Part shown: positions 54,661 through 63,586 of the stretch, piece after piece
How the letters are laid out: each line of letters starts with the position of its first letter
Numbering within the stretch: position 1 is the stretch's first letter
The notes under the pieces: model-generated
Told to the model about the DNA's origin: nothing
The model's input: only the letters and a program-made list of their open reading frames with translations
Database searches by the model: none
NCBI GenBank assembly: GCA_937873395.1
Contig: CALMYH010000107.1
Location: 1 to 64,000 of the forward strand
From: an uncultured Burkholderiales bacterium
GTDB taxonomy: Bacteria; Pseudomonadota; Gammaproteobacteria; Burkholderiales; Burkholderiaceae_C
Reading direction: 5' to 3'
DNA length: 64,000 nucleotides
Made by a program: the position numbers and the translations under genes

Positions 54661-56574
54661 ATGCCCGCCTACCGCTCCAAGACTTCCACCGCCGGTCGCA
54701 ACATGGCCGGTGCCCGCGCGCTCTGGCGCGCCACCGGCATGAAGGACGACGACTTCAGCAAACCCATCATCGCCATTGCCAACTCCTTCACCCAGTTCGT
54801 GCCTGGTCATGTGCACCTGAAGGACCTCGGGCAGCTGGTGGCGCGCGAAATCGAAGCTGCCGGTGGCGTGGCCAAGGAGTTCAACACCATCGCGGTGGAC
54901 GACGGCATCGCCATGGGCCATGACGGCATGCTGTATTCGCTGCCCAGCCGCGAACTCATCGCCGACTCGGTCGAGTACATGGTCAACGCCCACTGCGCCG
55001 ATGCGCTGGTGTGCATATCCAACTGCGACAAGATCACCCCCGGCATGCTGATGGCCGCCATGCGGCTGAACATCCCGGTGGTGTTCGTCTCTGGCGGCCC
55101 CATGGAAGCCGGCAAGGTCAAGCTGGCGGTGCCGGGCACCCAGACCATCCAGATCAAGAAACTCGACCTGGTGGACGCCATGGTCATGGCGGCCGACGAC
55201 AAGGTGAGCGACGCCGAAGTGGCCGAGGTCGAGCGTTCGGCCTGCCCCACCTGCGGGTCCTGCTCGGGCATGTTCACCGCCAATTCCATGAACTGCCTGG
55301 CGGAGGCTCTGGGGCTGGCCTTGCCGGGCAACGGCACGGTGGTGGCCACTCACGCCGACCGCGAGCAGCTGTTCAAGCGGGCCGGGCGTCTGGCGGTGGA
55401 GCTTTGCCGACGCTACTACGAGCAGGACGACGCGTCCGTGCTGCCCCGCTCCATCGCCACCTTCGAGGCGTTCGAGAACGTGGTGTCGCTGGACATCGCC
55501 ATGGGCGGGTCCACCAACACCGTGCTGCACCTGCTGGCCACCGCGCGCGAGGCCGAGGTGAACTTCACCATGGCGGACATCGACCGGCTCTCGCGCCGCG
55601 TGCCCACGCTGTGCAAGGTGGCACCCAACACCAACAAATACCACATCGAGGATGTGCACCGCGCCGGCGGCGTGATGGCCATTCTGGGTGAGCTGGACCG
55701 CGGGGGACTGCTGCACACCCATGTGCCCACCGTGCACAGCCCGACCCTGAAGGACGCGCTGGACCAGTGGGACGTGGCTCGCCAGCCCGCTGAAGCGGTG
55801 AAGACCTTCTACCAGGCCGGCCCGGCCGGTATCCCGACCCAGGTGGCATTCAGCCAGAACACGCGCTGGCCTTCGCTCGACCTGGACCGCCAGAGCGGCT
55901 GCATCCGAAGCGTCGAGCACGCCTACTCCCGCGACGGTGGTCTGGCGGTGCTGTACGGCAACCTGGCGATCGACGGTTGCATCGTCAAGACGGCGGGCAT
56001 CGACGAGAGCATGTTTGCGGTTGAGGAGTTGCGTTACACCACCAGTGTGCCCACCTCCACCCTGCGTGTGTTCGAAGGCCCGGCACGGGTGTTCGAGAGC
56101 CAGGACGCGGCGGTGGAAGCCATCCTGGCCGACCGTATCCAGGCCGGCGATGTGGTGGTGATCCGCTACGAGGGTCCGCGCGGCGGTCCGGGCATGCAGG
56201 AGATGCTCTACCCGACCTCCTATCTCAAGTCCAAGGGCCTGGGCAAGCACTGTGCCCTGTTGACCGATGGCCGCTTCTCGGGCGGCACCTCGGGCCTGTC
56301 CATCGGTCACGTCTCTCCGGAGGCGGCGGCCGGCGGCACCATCGGCCTGGTGCACGAGGGGGACCGCATCCGCATCGATGTCACCCAGCGGTCCATCGAA
56401 CTGGTGGTCGACGCGCAGGAGTTGCAGCGCCGGCGTGTCGAACAGGACGCCAAAGGCTGGCGCCCGGCGCAGCCGCGTGTGCGCAAGGTATCCGGTGCGC
56501 TCAAAGCCTATGCCAAGCTGGCCATGAGTGCGGACAAGGGAGCGGTGCGCGACCTGTCGCTGCTGGACGACTGA
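54661..56574 (+). CDS. ilvD: Dihydroxy-acid dehydratase
   Basis: 637-aa enzyme of valine, isoleucine and pantothenate synthesis, removing water from 2,3-dihydroxy acids. Iron-sulfur ligand motifs: NCDKITPGM and [18 protein letters not shown]. Other signatures are [19 protein letters not shown] and [14 protein letters not shown]. Slightly longer than E. coli IlvD (616 aa) but collinear. Start [19 protein letters not shown] is the family N-terminus. Ten bp upstream of lgt. Confidence 0.97.
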   Translation: MPAYRSKTSTAGRNMAGARALWRATGMKDDDFSKPIIAIANSFTQFVPGHVHLKDLGQLVAREIEAAGGVAKEFNTIAVDDGIAMGHDGMLYSLPSRELIADSVEYMVNAHCADALVCISNCDKITPGMLMAAMRLNIPVVFVSGGPMEAGKVKLAVPGTQTIQIKKLDLVDAMVMAADDKVSDAEVAEVERSACPTCGSCSGMFTANSMNCLAEALGLALPGNGTVVATHADREQLFKRAGRLAVELCRRYYEQDDASVLPRSIATFEAFENVVSLDIAMGGSTNTVLHLLATAREAEVNFTMADIDRLSRRVPTLCKVAPNTNKYHIEDVHRAGGVMAILGELDRGGLLHTHVPTVHSPTLKDALDQWDVARQPAEAVKTFYQAGPAGIPTQVAFSQNTRWPSLDLDRQSGCIRSVEHAYSRDGGLAVLYGNLAIDGCIVKTAGIDESMFAVEELRYTTSVPTSTLRVFEGPARVFESQDAAVEAILADRIQAGDVVVIRYEGPRGGPGMQEMLYPTSYLKSKGLGKHCALLTDGRFSGGTSGLSIGHVSPEAAAGGTIGLVHEGDRIRIDVTQRSIELVVDAQELQRRRVEQDAKGWRPAQPRVRKVSGALKAYAKLAMSADKGAVRDLSLLDD

Positions 56575-56584
56575 ACGCCTGTTC

Positions 56585-57388
56585 ATGCTGCAGCACCCGC
56601 AAATCGACCCGGTGGCCTTGCAACTGGGTCCTCTGGCCATACACTGGTATGGCCTGACCTATCTGGTGGCCTTCGGCCTGTTCTTCTGGCTGGGCACGAG
56701 GCGCCTGCGCCACGAGCCCTTTGCGTCCATCACCCGGCCGGCGCCCTGGAGCCGGCGCGACATCGAGGACATCCTGTTCCTGGGCGTGATGGGCGTGGTG
56801 GTCGGCGGACGTCTCGGCTACTGTCTCTTCTACAAGCCGGCCTATTACCTGGCCAACCCGCTGGAGATTTTTGCGGTCTGGGAAGGCGGCATGAGTTTTC
56901 ATGGCGGCCTGGTGGGGGTCTTGCTGGCCATGGTGTGGTTTGCACGGTCGCGCCAGCGCCCCTGGCTGCAGGTCATGGACCTGATCGCACCCTGTGTGCC
57001 GACCGGGCTGGCTGCAGGGCGGATTGGCAACTTCATCAACGGTGAACTCTGGGGCCGTGTGGCCGACCCGTCCCTGCCCTGGGGCATGGTCTTTCGCGGA
57101 GCCGGTGATCTGCCGCGGCATCCATCCCAGCTCTACCAGTTTCTGCTCGAGGGCCTGTTGCTGTTCGTGCTGCTCTGGTTGTATGCCCGTCGACCGCGCG
57201 CCACCGGGCAGGTCAGTGCGGCCTTTCTTGTCGGCTACGGTGTGCTGAGGTTCATCGCCGAGTTCTTCCGGGAGCCCGACGCCCACTTGGGCCTGCTGAG
57301 CCTGGGCATGAGCATGGGCCAGTGGCTGTGTGTGCCCATGGTGCTGGCCGGTGCCACCCTGTGGTGGTGGTCCGGTCGCCGTCGCTGA
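56585..57388 (+). CDS. lgt: Prolipoprotein diacylglyceryl transferase
   Basis: 267-aa inner-membrane protein with about seven helices. It contains the Lgt signature [14 protein letters not shown], the HGG motif [10 protein letters not shown] with the essential His, and [12 protein letters not shown] at the start. It transfers diacylglycerol from phosphatidylglycerol to the lipobox Cys of prolipoproteins such as the two encoded in this window. ATG 56585 follows ilvD by 10 bp, so the two are likely co-transcribed although functionally unrelated. Confidence 0.96.
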   Translation: MLQHPQIDPVALQLGPLAIHWYGLTYLVAFGLFFWLGTRRLRHEPFASITRPAPWSRRDIEDILFLGVMGVVVGGRLGYCLFYKPAYYLANPLEIFAVWEGGMSFHGGLVGVLLAMVWFARSRQRPWLQVMDLIAPCVPTGLAAGRIGNFINGELWGRVADPSLPWGMVFRGAGDLPRHPSQLYQFLLEGLLLFVLLWLYARRPRATGQVSAAFLVGYGVLRFIAEFFREPDAHLGLLSLGMSMGQWLCVPMVLAGATLWWWSGRRR

Positions 57389-57480
57389 GGCAGTCCTTTC
57401 TGTCCGGCGGGTGCGGCCCGCTCTCCGCACTTCTGGTTAACCCCGAGAAAACAGTCCTGCCCGACCGTGCTCAGATGTCT

Positions 57481-57508
57481 GTAATTATGGAAAATTACGG
57501 AAAATTAT
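57481..57508. promoter_or_regulatory. Operator-like repeats upstream of the malonate regulator
   Basis: A perfect inverted repeat GTAATT-N6-AATTAC (57481-57498) plus a third half-site AATTAT (57503-57508); GGAAAATTA also occurs twice, 10 bp apart (57489, 57499). AT-rich island in GC-rich DNA 67 bp before the GntR gene, a plausible binding site for that regulator. Confidence 0.6.
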
Positions 57509-57574
57509 GAGCATCCGGTCGGTCCAGGCGGGTTTGTCCCGGGCAGGGCCGGTGCCTTCACAGCGAGTGTCTGC

Positions 57575-58240
57575 TTGAGACTGATCCACAACTCCCTGCA
57601 CGACGAGGTGGCCACCACCCTGCGCGAGCGCATTTTTGCTGGTGTGTTGTCACCGGGGGCCTTTCTCGACGAGCCGGCCCTGTGCCAGGAGCTGCAGATC
57701 TCACGAACACCCCTGCGAGAAGCCCTCAAGGTTCTGGCCGCCGAGGGGCTGGTGCGGTACGAACCGCGGCGCGGCTGTTTTGTCAGCGAAGTGACCGAAC
57801 AGGATGTCGAGGAAATTTTTCCGGTCATCGCCTTGCTGGAGGGACGATGTGCCCACGAGGCGGCCTTGCGCGCCACCGATGCCGATCTGCACGCTTTGCA
57901 GGCGCTGCACGACCGACTGCAGCGTCATGCGGACGCGCGCCGCATCAACGATTACTACCAGGTCAACTTTGCCATCCACGAGGCCATCATCACGCTGGCC
58001 GCCAACCGCTGGCTGGCCCAGACCATCACCGATCTGCGGCGCATCCTCAAGCTCGCCCGCCTGCAGCAGCTGCACACCCCGGGACGCCTTGAACAAAGCC
58101 TGAGCGAGCACCTGGCCGTGTTTGCCGCCCTCAAGGCCCGCGATGCCGAGGGTGCCGAGGCAGCCATGCGCACACACCTGACGCGCCAGCAACTGGCCTG
58201 GCGGGAGTGGGCGCGCACCGGTAGGTCGAGGTTGGCGTGA
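57575..58240 (+). CDS. GntR-family (FCD) transcriptional regulator of malonate genes
   Basis: 221 aa from a TTG at 57575; no in-frame ATG lies close upstream. Winged HTH at about 5-75 (LSPGAFLDEPALCQELQISR, TPLREALKVLAAEGLV) and a C-terminal FCD ligand domain (about 85-210) with metal-binding His residues in NFAIHEAII and SEHLAVFAALKARD. In rhizobia MatR of this family represses matABC and is released by malonate, so the same role is inferred. Its stop overlaps the decarboxylase GTG (GTGA). Operator-like repeats lie upstream. Confidence 0.85.
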   Translation: MRLIHNSLHDEVATTLRERIFAGVLSPGAFLDEPALCQELQISRTPLREALKVLAAEGLVRYEPRRGCFVSEVTEQDVEEIFPVIALLEGRCAHEAALRATDADLHALQALHDRLQRHADARRINDYYQVNFAIHEAIITLAANRWLAQTITDLRRILKLARLQQLHTPGRLEQSLSEHLAVFAALKARDAEGAEAAMRTHLTRQQLAWREWARTGRSRLA

Positions 58241-59661
58241 AAGCGTCCGAATGGCTCCAGCGCAGTGTGGCCCTGTTTCGGGCCAGGGCCGACGCGCCTG
58301 AGGCACCGGTGGCGCCGCTGCTGCCCGAGGCCCCCGAGCCCCCCGGGCGATCCACCGATGACCGGCTCCAGGCCGGTTTGCGTCGAGCAGGCGAGGCGCT
58401 GTCGCCCCGCGAACTGCGACAGCTGCTGGCCGATCTACAAGGCGTCATCGATACGCGCGTGAGTGAGGTGGAAGGCGGACGCCGCGCCGGGCGCCTGATG
58501 CAGTGGTACCGATCGGCAGACGAGGGCGCGCGGCTCGATTTCTGGCTGTTGATGAGTGAGCAGTTCGTGGCCGACCCTGGCAAAGTGCGGCAGGCGCAGG
58601 ACCGGTTCGCTGCAGCGGTCGGCACGCCGGAACAGGCGGCTGCCGAGGTGATTTTCCGGCGTTCGACGGTTTCGCCACGGCGCCGTGTCTTGCAGCGCTT
58701 CAGCGCCCATCCCGACGGCATCCGTTTCCTGGTTGACCTGCGGGCCCAGATGCAGCCGCAGCTCAAGCGCGACAAGCGCCTGCTCGCGCTGGATGTCGAG
58801 ATGGAGTACATGTTCTCGACCTGGTTCGACATTGGTTTTCTGGAGTTGCGGCGCATCAGCTGGGACTCGCCGGCTTCGCTGATCGAGAAGCTGATCCGCT
58901 ACGAGGCGGTGCACGACGTGCGCAGCTGGGAGGACATGAAGAACCGCCTGGCACCGGACCGGCGTTGCTACGGCTTTTTTCACCCACGTCTGCCGCAAGA
59001 GCCCCTGATTTTTGTCGAGGTGGCCCTGGTCAACAGCATTTCCGAGAGCATCACGCCATTGCTGGACGAACTGGCCGAGGAGCTGGATGTGTCCCGCGCC
59101 AGCCATGCCATCTTCTATTCCATCAGCAACACCCAGGTGGGGCTGCGTGGCGTCAGTTTCGGGGACTCGCTGATCAAGCGCGTGGTCGAGTCGCTCAGGC
59201 AGGAGTTCCCCCGGCTCAAGACCTTTGCCACGCTTTCGCCCATCCCGGGATTGCGCCACTGGCTGTCACGGCACGCACCACCCGAGACGCTGCAGGAATG
59301 GGAGTCGGTGGGCAGCCTGCCTGCCACCGCCGCGCGGGCCCGCGCCCTGTTGGGCTGGACGGCGCGCTACCTGGGCGGGCTGTCGGATGCCGGTCAGCCA
59401 CTGGACCCGGTGGCACGGTTTCACCTGGGCAACGGTGCCCGGGTGGAGCGTCTGAACTGGGCCGGCGATCCGTCACCCAAGGGTTTCAGGCAGTCTTACG
59501 GCATCATGGTCAACTACCTGTACGACCTGCGCCGTCTCGACCGGCACCGTGCCGAGCTGGCCAGGGGCCATGTGCCGGTCTCGGCAGCGGTGGCCGGACT
59601 CATCAAGGCCGCCCCGGCCGTACCCCAGCTTTCCCCCACCACGACGACAAAGGAGACATGA
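58237..59661 (+). CDS. matA: Malonyl-CoA decarboxylase
   Basis: 474 aa from GTG 58237, overlapping the regulator stop. It is a full-length malonyl-CoA decarboxylase: an N-terminal helical domain (about 40-180) and a GNAT-like catalytic domain with CYGFFHPRLPQEPLIFVEVAL, FYSISNTQVGLRGVSFG and the C-terminal YGIMVNYLYDLRRL. It converts malonyl-CoA to acetyl-CoA and CO2. It ends with a Thr-rich tail (SPTTTTKE) just before the Bug receptor gene. With MatB it gives a malonate to acetyl-CoA route. Confidence 0.94.
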   Translation: MKASEWLQRSVALFRARADAPEAPVAPLLPEAPEPPGRSTDDRLQAGLRRAGEALSPRELRQLLADLQGVIDTRVSEVEGGRRAGRLMQWYRSADEGARLDFWLLMSEQFVADPGKVRQAQDRFAAAVGTPEQAAAEVIFRRSTVSPRRRVLQRFSAHPDGIRFLVDLRAQMQPQLKRDKRLLALDVEMEYMFSTWFDIGFLELRRISWDSPASLIEKLIRYEAVHDVRSWEDMKNRLAPDRRCYGFFHPRLPQEPLIFVEVALVNSISESITPLLDELAEELDVSRASHAIFYSISNTQVGLRGVSFGDSLIKRVVESLRQEFPRLKTFATLSPIPGLRHWLSRHAPPETLQEWESVGSLPATAARARALLGWTARYLGGLSDAGQPLDPVARFHLGNGARVERLNWAGDPSPKGFRQSYGIMVNYLYDLRRLDRHRAELARGHVPVSAAVAGLIKAAPAVPQLSPTTTTKET

Positions 59662-59662
59662 C

Positions 59663-60649
59663 ATGAACCCCCAATTTTCGCGACGGCAGATCCTGGGTGC
59701 GGCCCTGGCCGGCAGCGCGGCCGCCACCGTGCCATCCTGGGCCCAGACCGGCTGGCCGACCCGCCCGGTCAACCTGGTGGTTCCGTTTCCTGCAGGCGGC
59801 GGTACCGACGCGTTTGCGCGTCCCATCGCAGCCCAGTTCCAGCGTCTGACCGGGCGCACCCTGGTGATCGACAACAAGGGGGGCGCCGGTGGCACCCTGG
59901 GCGCCGGTGTGGCCGCCAAGGCGGCACCGGATGGCTACAACTTCTTCATGGGCGCGGTGCACCACACCATCGCACCGAGCATGTACCCGAGGCTGGATTA
60001 CGACCTCGAGCGCGACCTGGTTCCGTTGATCCTGGTGGCCAGCGTGCCCCAGGTGGTGGTGGTCAATCCGCGCAAGATCGCGGCCACCCGGTTCCAGGAC
60101 TTCCTGGCCGAGCTGCGCGCCCGACCGGGCAAGTTCAACTACGGGTCGGCCGGCAGCGGTACGTCCCACCACCTGGCCGGTGAACTGTTCAAACAGCAGA
60201 CGCGGACCTTCATCACCCACATTCCCTACCGTGGCGCGGGTCCGGCCCTGCAAGGCCTGATCGCGGGCGACGTGGACATGATGTTCGATGGACTCGGTTC
60301 ATCGGCAGCCCACATCCAGGGCGGACGTATCCGGGCCCTGATGGTCTCGGGCAAGGAGCGCAACCCGGCCCTGCCCGATGTGCCTTCGGCGGGTGAACTC
60401 GGACTGCCGGACTACAACGTGACCACCTGGTATGGTGTCTGGGCCCCGCGCGGGACGCCGGCAGAGGCCCAGGCTGCCGCCATTGAGGCCATCCGCCAGT
60501 CGGTCCGGGCCGACGAGGCGCGAGCCGTCTGGGCGCGCCAGGGTGCCTCGTTTCCCGACCTGACGGGCGACCAGTTCGCTGCCTTCATCCGGGGCGAGAT
60601 TCGCCAGTGGAGCGAGGTGGTCAAGGCCTCGGGTGCCAAGCTGGACTGA
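59663..60649 (+). CDS. Bug-family tripartite tricarboxylate transporter substrate receptor
   Basis: 328 aa. Tat-like signal (SRRQILGAALAGSAAA), cleavage near SWAQ. Bug-family blocks: RPVNLVVPFPAGGGTDAFARP, VIDNKGGAGGTLGAG and FNYGSAGSGTSHHLAGELF. AGGAG at 59651 supports ATG 59663. These receptors bind carboxylates; here malonate is the obvious candidate because the gene sits between matA and matB, replacing the MatC carrier seen in rhizobia. No TctA/TctB membrane genes are in the window. Confidence 0.9.
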   Translation: MNPQFSRRQILGAALAGSAAATVPSWAQTGWPTRPVNLVVPFPAGGGTDAFARPIAAQFQRLTGRTLVIDNKGGAGGTLGAGVAAKAAPDGYNFFMGAVHHTIAPSMYPRLDYDLERDLVPLILVASVPQVVVVNPRKIAATRFQDFLAELRARPGKFNYGSAGSGTSHHLAGELFKQQTRTFITHIPYRGAGPALQGLIAGDVDMMFDGLGSSAAHIQGGRIRALMVSGKERNPALPDVPSAGELGLPDYNVTTWYGVWAPRGTPAEAQAAAIEAIRQSVRADEARAVWARQGASFPDLTGDQFAAFIRGEIRQWSEVVKASGAKLD

Positions 60650-61437
60650 TGGTGTCCGAGGCCGAGGTCCTGTGTGAGCGCCTGGGGGCGGTGGCGCATG
60701 TGCGCCTGTCGCACCCGGGCCGTCTCAACGCCATGTCACGTGCCATGTGGCGCCAGCTGCGGGAGGTGTTCCGCGAACTGCAGGATGACCACGCACTGCG
60801 CTGTGTGGTGGTCCGTGGCGCGGACGGGCATTTCTGTGCCGGCGGCGACATCGCCGAGTACCCCGCCTTCCGTTTCGATGAAGCCGCCCTGCGCGATTTC
60901 CACGAGAACGACGTCTGGGGAGGCCTGTCGGCCATGCTCGCCTGCGACCTGCCTGTGATCGCCTGTATCGAAGGCAACTGCATGGGGGCCGGGGTGGAGA
61001 TCGCCAGTTGCTGCGACATTCGCCTGGCTGCAGGAGATGCCCGCTTCGGGGCACCCATTGCGCGCCTGGGCTTTCCCATGGCGCCCCGAGAGGCCCGACT
61101 GGTGGTGCGAACCGTGGGCGAGCTCACGGCCCGGGAAATGCTTCTGGGGGCCACCGTGTTCGACGCCACCGAGATGAAAGTCCGGGGTTTCCTCAGTAGT
61201 GTCTGCCCGGCGAGCCAGCTGCAGGACCGTCTGGAGTCGCTGGTGCAGCGCGTCGTGGCGCTTGCGCCGCAAGCGGCCCGCCTGAACAAGCAGACCTTGC
61301 GGGCCTTCTCCGGAGAGTCCGCGATCCCGACCGAGCGCCTGATGGACCAGGCCTACGCCTACGCGACGTCGGCCGAGCACCGGGAAGGCATCACGGCTTT
61401 TCTCGACAAACGCCAGCCGCGCTTCGGCAGCGCCTGA
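60649..61437 (+). CDS. Enoyl-CoA hydratase/isomerase family protein
   Basis: 262-aa crotonase-fold protein. Oxyanion-hole segments: DGHFCAGGDIAEYP and IACIEGNCMGAGVEIASCCD. Catalytic glutamates of hydratases are usually in the second of these regions and in a later GxxP loop; here the later loop reads LGFPMAPREAR, so hydratase chemistry is not certain. ATG overlaps the Bug stop (TGATG). Its role in malonate use is unclear; it may handle another acyl-CoA or a malonyl-CoA derivative. Confidence 0.82.
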   Translation: MVSEAEVLCERLGAVAHVRLSHPGRLNAMSRAMWRQLREVFRELQDDHALRCVVVRGADGHFCAGGDIAEYPAFRFDEAALRDFHENDVWGGLSAMLACDLPVIACIEGNCMGAGVEIASCCDIRLAAGDARFGAPIARLGFPMAPREARLVVRTVGELTAREMLLGATVFDATEMKVRGFLSSVCPASQLQDRLESLVQRVVALAPQAARLNKQTLRAFSGESAIPTERLMDQAYAYATSAEHREGITAFLDKRQPRFGSA

Positions 61438-61470
61438 GCACCTACCCACGCCCCTTCCTGTTTTCCGACC

Positions 61471-63024
61471 ATGAGCAATCACAACCTGTTCGTCGCCCTG
61501 CGCCAGGCCTTCCCGAGCATGATCGACGCCACCGCGGTCGAAACTGTGGGAGGCGAGGGTGGTGGCCTGCGCTACTCCTGGCGCGACCTGGACCGGGCCA
61601 GCGCCATGATGGCCAACCTGCTGGATTCGCTGGACCTTCCCCCGCGCTCCCGCATTGCGGTCCAGGTGGAGAAATCGGTCGAATCGCTGATCCTCTATCT
61701 GGCCACCTTGCGCGCCGGGCACGTCTACCTGCCGCTGAACACCGCCTACCAGAGCGCGGAAATCGGCTACTTCATCGACAACGCCGAGCCGGCCGTGGTG
61801 GTGTGCAGTCCGAAGAACCATGGCTGGGTGTCCAAGATTGCCTTTTCCGGCAAGGCCCGCCATGTGTTCACCCTGGGCGACGACCGCACCGGCAGCCTGC
61901 TGGAGCGCGCCGCCCACCACAGCGACCGGCACGAGCCCGCGGTCTGCCAGGCCGATGACCTGGCGGTGATCATCTACACCAGCGGCACCACCGGGCGCAG
62001 CAAGGGCGCCATGCTCAGCCATGGCAACATGCTGAGCAACGCCCAGGTGCTGCGGTCCTACTGGGACTGGCGGCCCGACGACGTGCTCATCCACGCCCTG
62101 CCCATTTTCCATGTGCATGGTCTGTTCGTGGCCATCCACGGGGCGCTCATCAACGGCAGCCCCATGCTCTGGCTCAACCGCTTCGATCCGGCCACGGTGG
62201 TGTCGCTGTTGCCCCGCGCCAGCGTGTTCATGGGGGTGCCCACGCTGTACGTTCGCATGCTGGAAGACCCGCGCCTGACGCGCGAACAGGCGGCCCGGAT
62301 GCGCCTGTTCATTTCCGGCTCGGCGCCGCTGCTGATCGAGACCTTCCGCGACTGGCAGCAACGCACCGGCCACACCATTCTGGAGCGCTACGGCATGAGC
62401 GAGACAGTGATGCTCACCTCCAACCCCTGCCTGCCCGACGAACGCCATGGCGGTGCGTCCGAGCGCCGCGGCGGCACCGTGGGGTTTCCGCTGCCGGGGG
62501 TTGAGCTGCGGGTGGTCGACGACCAGGGGCAACCGGTGCCGGCCGGGGAGATCGGCGGCATTCAGGTGCGGGGGCCGAACGTGTTCCAGGGCTACTGGCG
62601 CATGCCCGAAAAGACCACCGAGGAATTCACCGCCGACGGGTTCTTCCGAACCGGTGACGTCGGCCACATCGACGCGCAGGGTTACGTGACGATTGTCGGT
62701 CGGAGCAAGGACCTGATCATCAGCGGCGGCTACAACGTCTATCCGGCCGAGATCGAGGGTTTCATCAACGACCTGCCCGGCGTTGCCGAGAGCGCCGTGG
62801 TGGGCGTGCCGCACCCGGACTTCGGCGAGGTCGGGGTGGCGGTGGTGATCGCGCGGCCGGGGGCCCGGCTCGACCCGGACCGGATCATTGCGGAACTCAA
62901 GGCCCGGCTGGCCAACTTCAAGATTCCCAAACGCTGCTTCGTGGTGAGCGAGCTTCCCCGAAACACCATGGGCAAGGTCCAGAAGAACCTGCTGCGCGAG
63001 CAGCACAAGGGCCTGTTTGTCTAG
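61471..63024 (+). CDS. matB: Malonyl-CoA synthetase
   Basis: 517-aa ANL acyl-CoA ligase. P-loop IIYTSGTTGRSKGAMLSHGN, motif LERYGMSETVMLTSNP, hinge FFRTGDVGHIDAQGYVTIVGR, SKDLIISGGYNVYPAEIE, and the C-terminal lysine in NTMGKVQKNLL. The overall form and operon place point to MatB, which activates malonate with ATP and CoA; broad methylmalonate use is possible. The stop TAG lies in CTAG, shared on the other strand by the CBS gene. Confidence 0.92.
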   Translation: MSNHNLFVALRQAFPSMIDATAVETVGGEGGGLRYSWRDLDRASAMMANLLDSLDLPPRSRIAVQVEKSVESLILYLATLRAGHVYLPLNTAYQSAEIGYFIDNAEPAVVVCSPKNHGWVSKIAFSGKARHVFTLGDDRTGSLLERAAHHSDRHEPAVCQADDLAVIIYTSGTTGRSKGAMLSHGNMLSNAQVLRSYWDWRPDDVLIHALPIFHVHGLFVAIHGALINGSPMLWLNRFDPATVVSLLPRASVFMGVPTLYVRMLEDPRLTREQAARMRLFISGSAPLLIETFRDWQQRTGHTILERYGMSETVMLTSNPCLPDERHGGASERRGGTVGFPLPGVELRVVDDQGQPVPAGEIGGIQVRGPNVFQGYWRMPEKTTEEFTADGFFRTGDVGHIDAQGYVTIVGRSKDLIISGGYNVYPAEIEGFINDLPGVAESAVVGVPHPDFGEVGVAVVIARPGARLDPDRIIAELKARLANFKIPKRCFVVSELPRNTMGKVQKNLLREQHKGLFV

Positions 63025-63422
63025 CCCTGGTAGGCAATGACCACACGCAGCAACTGGCGGCAGGTGATCTGACCGACCAGCTTGCGGTCTTCCACCACCG
63101 GTCGCCGGCGTTGGCCTTTTCTGAGCATGTCGCTGGCGACGTCGACCACATGATCCTCGGGCCCACAGGTCTGCACTTCCGTGGTCATGTGGTCCCGCAC
63201 CTTGGCCCGGGCTCCGCTGTCGTGGTACGTGGCCGCCACGATGGCCTTCAGGCAATCCATCTCCGACAGGACGCCGACCAGGTGGTCCTCCTGGTCCACC
63301 ACACACAGGCCCGAGACCCGGTGTTGAACGATCAGGCGAATGGCCTGTGACAAGTCGTCCTCGGCCCTCACCCTCACCGGGTCCGGAAGCATGTAGTCTT
63401 TCAGCGTCATGGAGTTCAGCAT
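63021..63422 (-). CDS. Two-CBS-domain protein
   Basis: 133 aa from ATG 63422, with AAGGAG 6 nt upstream; ATG 63410 is an alternative. Two CBS motifs: MLPDPVRVRAEDDLSQAIRL with SGLCVVDQEDHLVGVLSE, and HMTTEVQTCGPEDHVVDVAS with RRRPVVEDRKLVGQITCRQL. Stand-alone CBS pairs bind adenine nucleotides and sense energy state. Often neighbours universal stress proteins, as here (63587). Convergent with matB. Confidence 0.88.
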   Translation of the reverse strand: MLNSMTLKDYMLPDPVRVRAEDDLSQAIRLIVQHRVSGLCVVDQEDHLVGVLSEMDCLKAIVAATYHDSGARAKVRDHMTTEVQTCGPEDHVVDVASDMLRKGQRRRPVVEDRKLVGQITCRQLLRVVIAYQG

Positions 63423-63586
63423 GAGGTGCTCCTTCTGTTCTTGTCGGAGGATGTCCAGGACGGGCTCCAGGGAACCCGTCACCTTGCGCCATCGATGTCG
63501 CCGTCGGACATCTTCGCCGCCGTCATGGGGAACCCTGCACGAGCACGCTGCTGCGGCGGGGCATGGAACGACGGGCCGGCCGGTGC

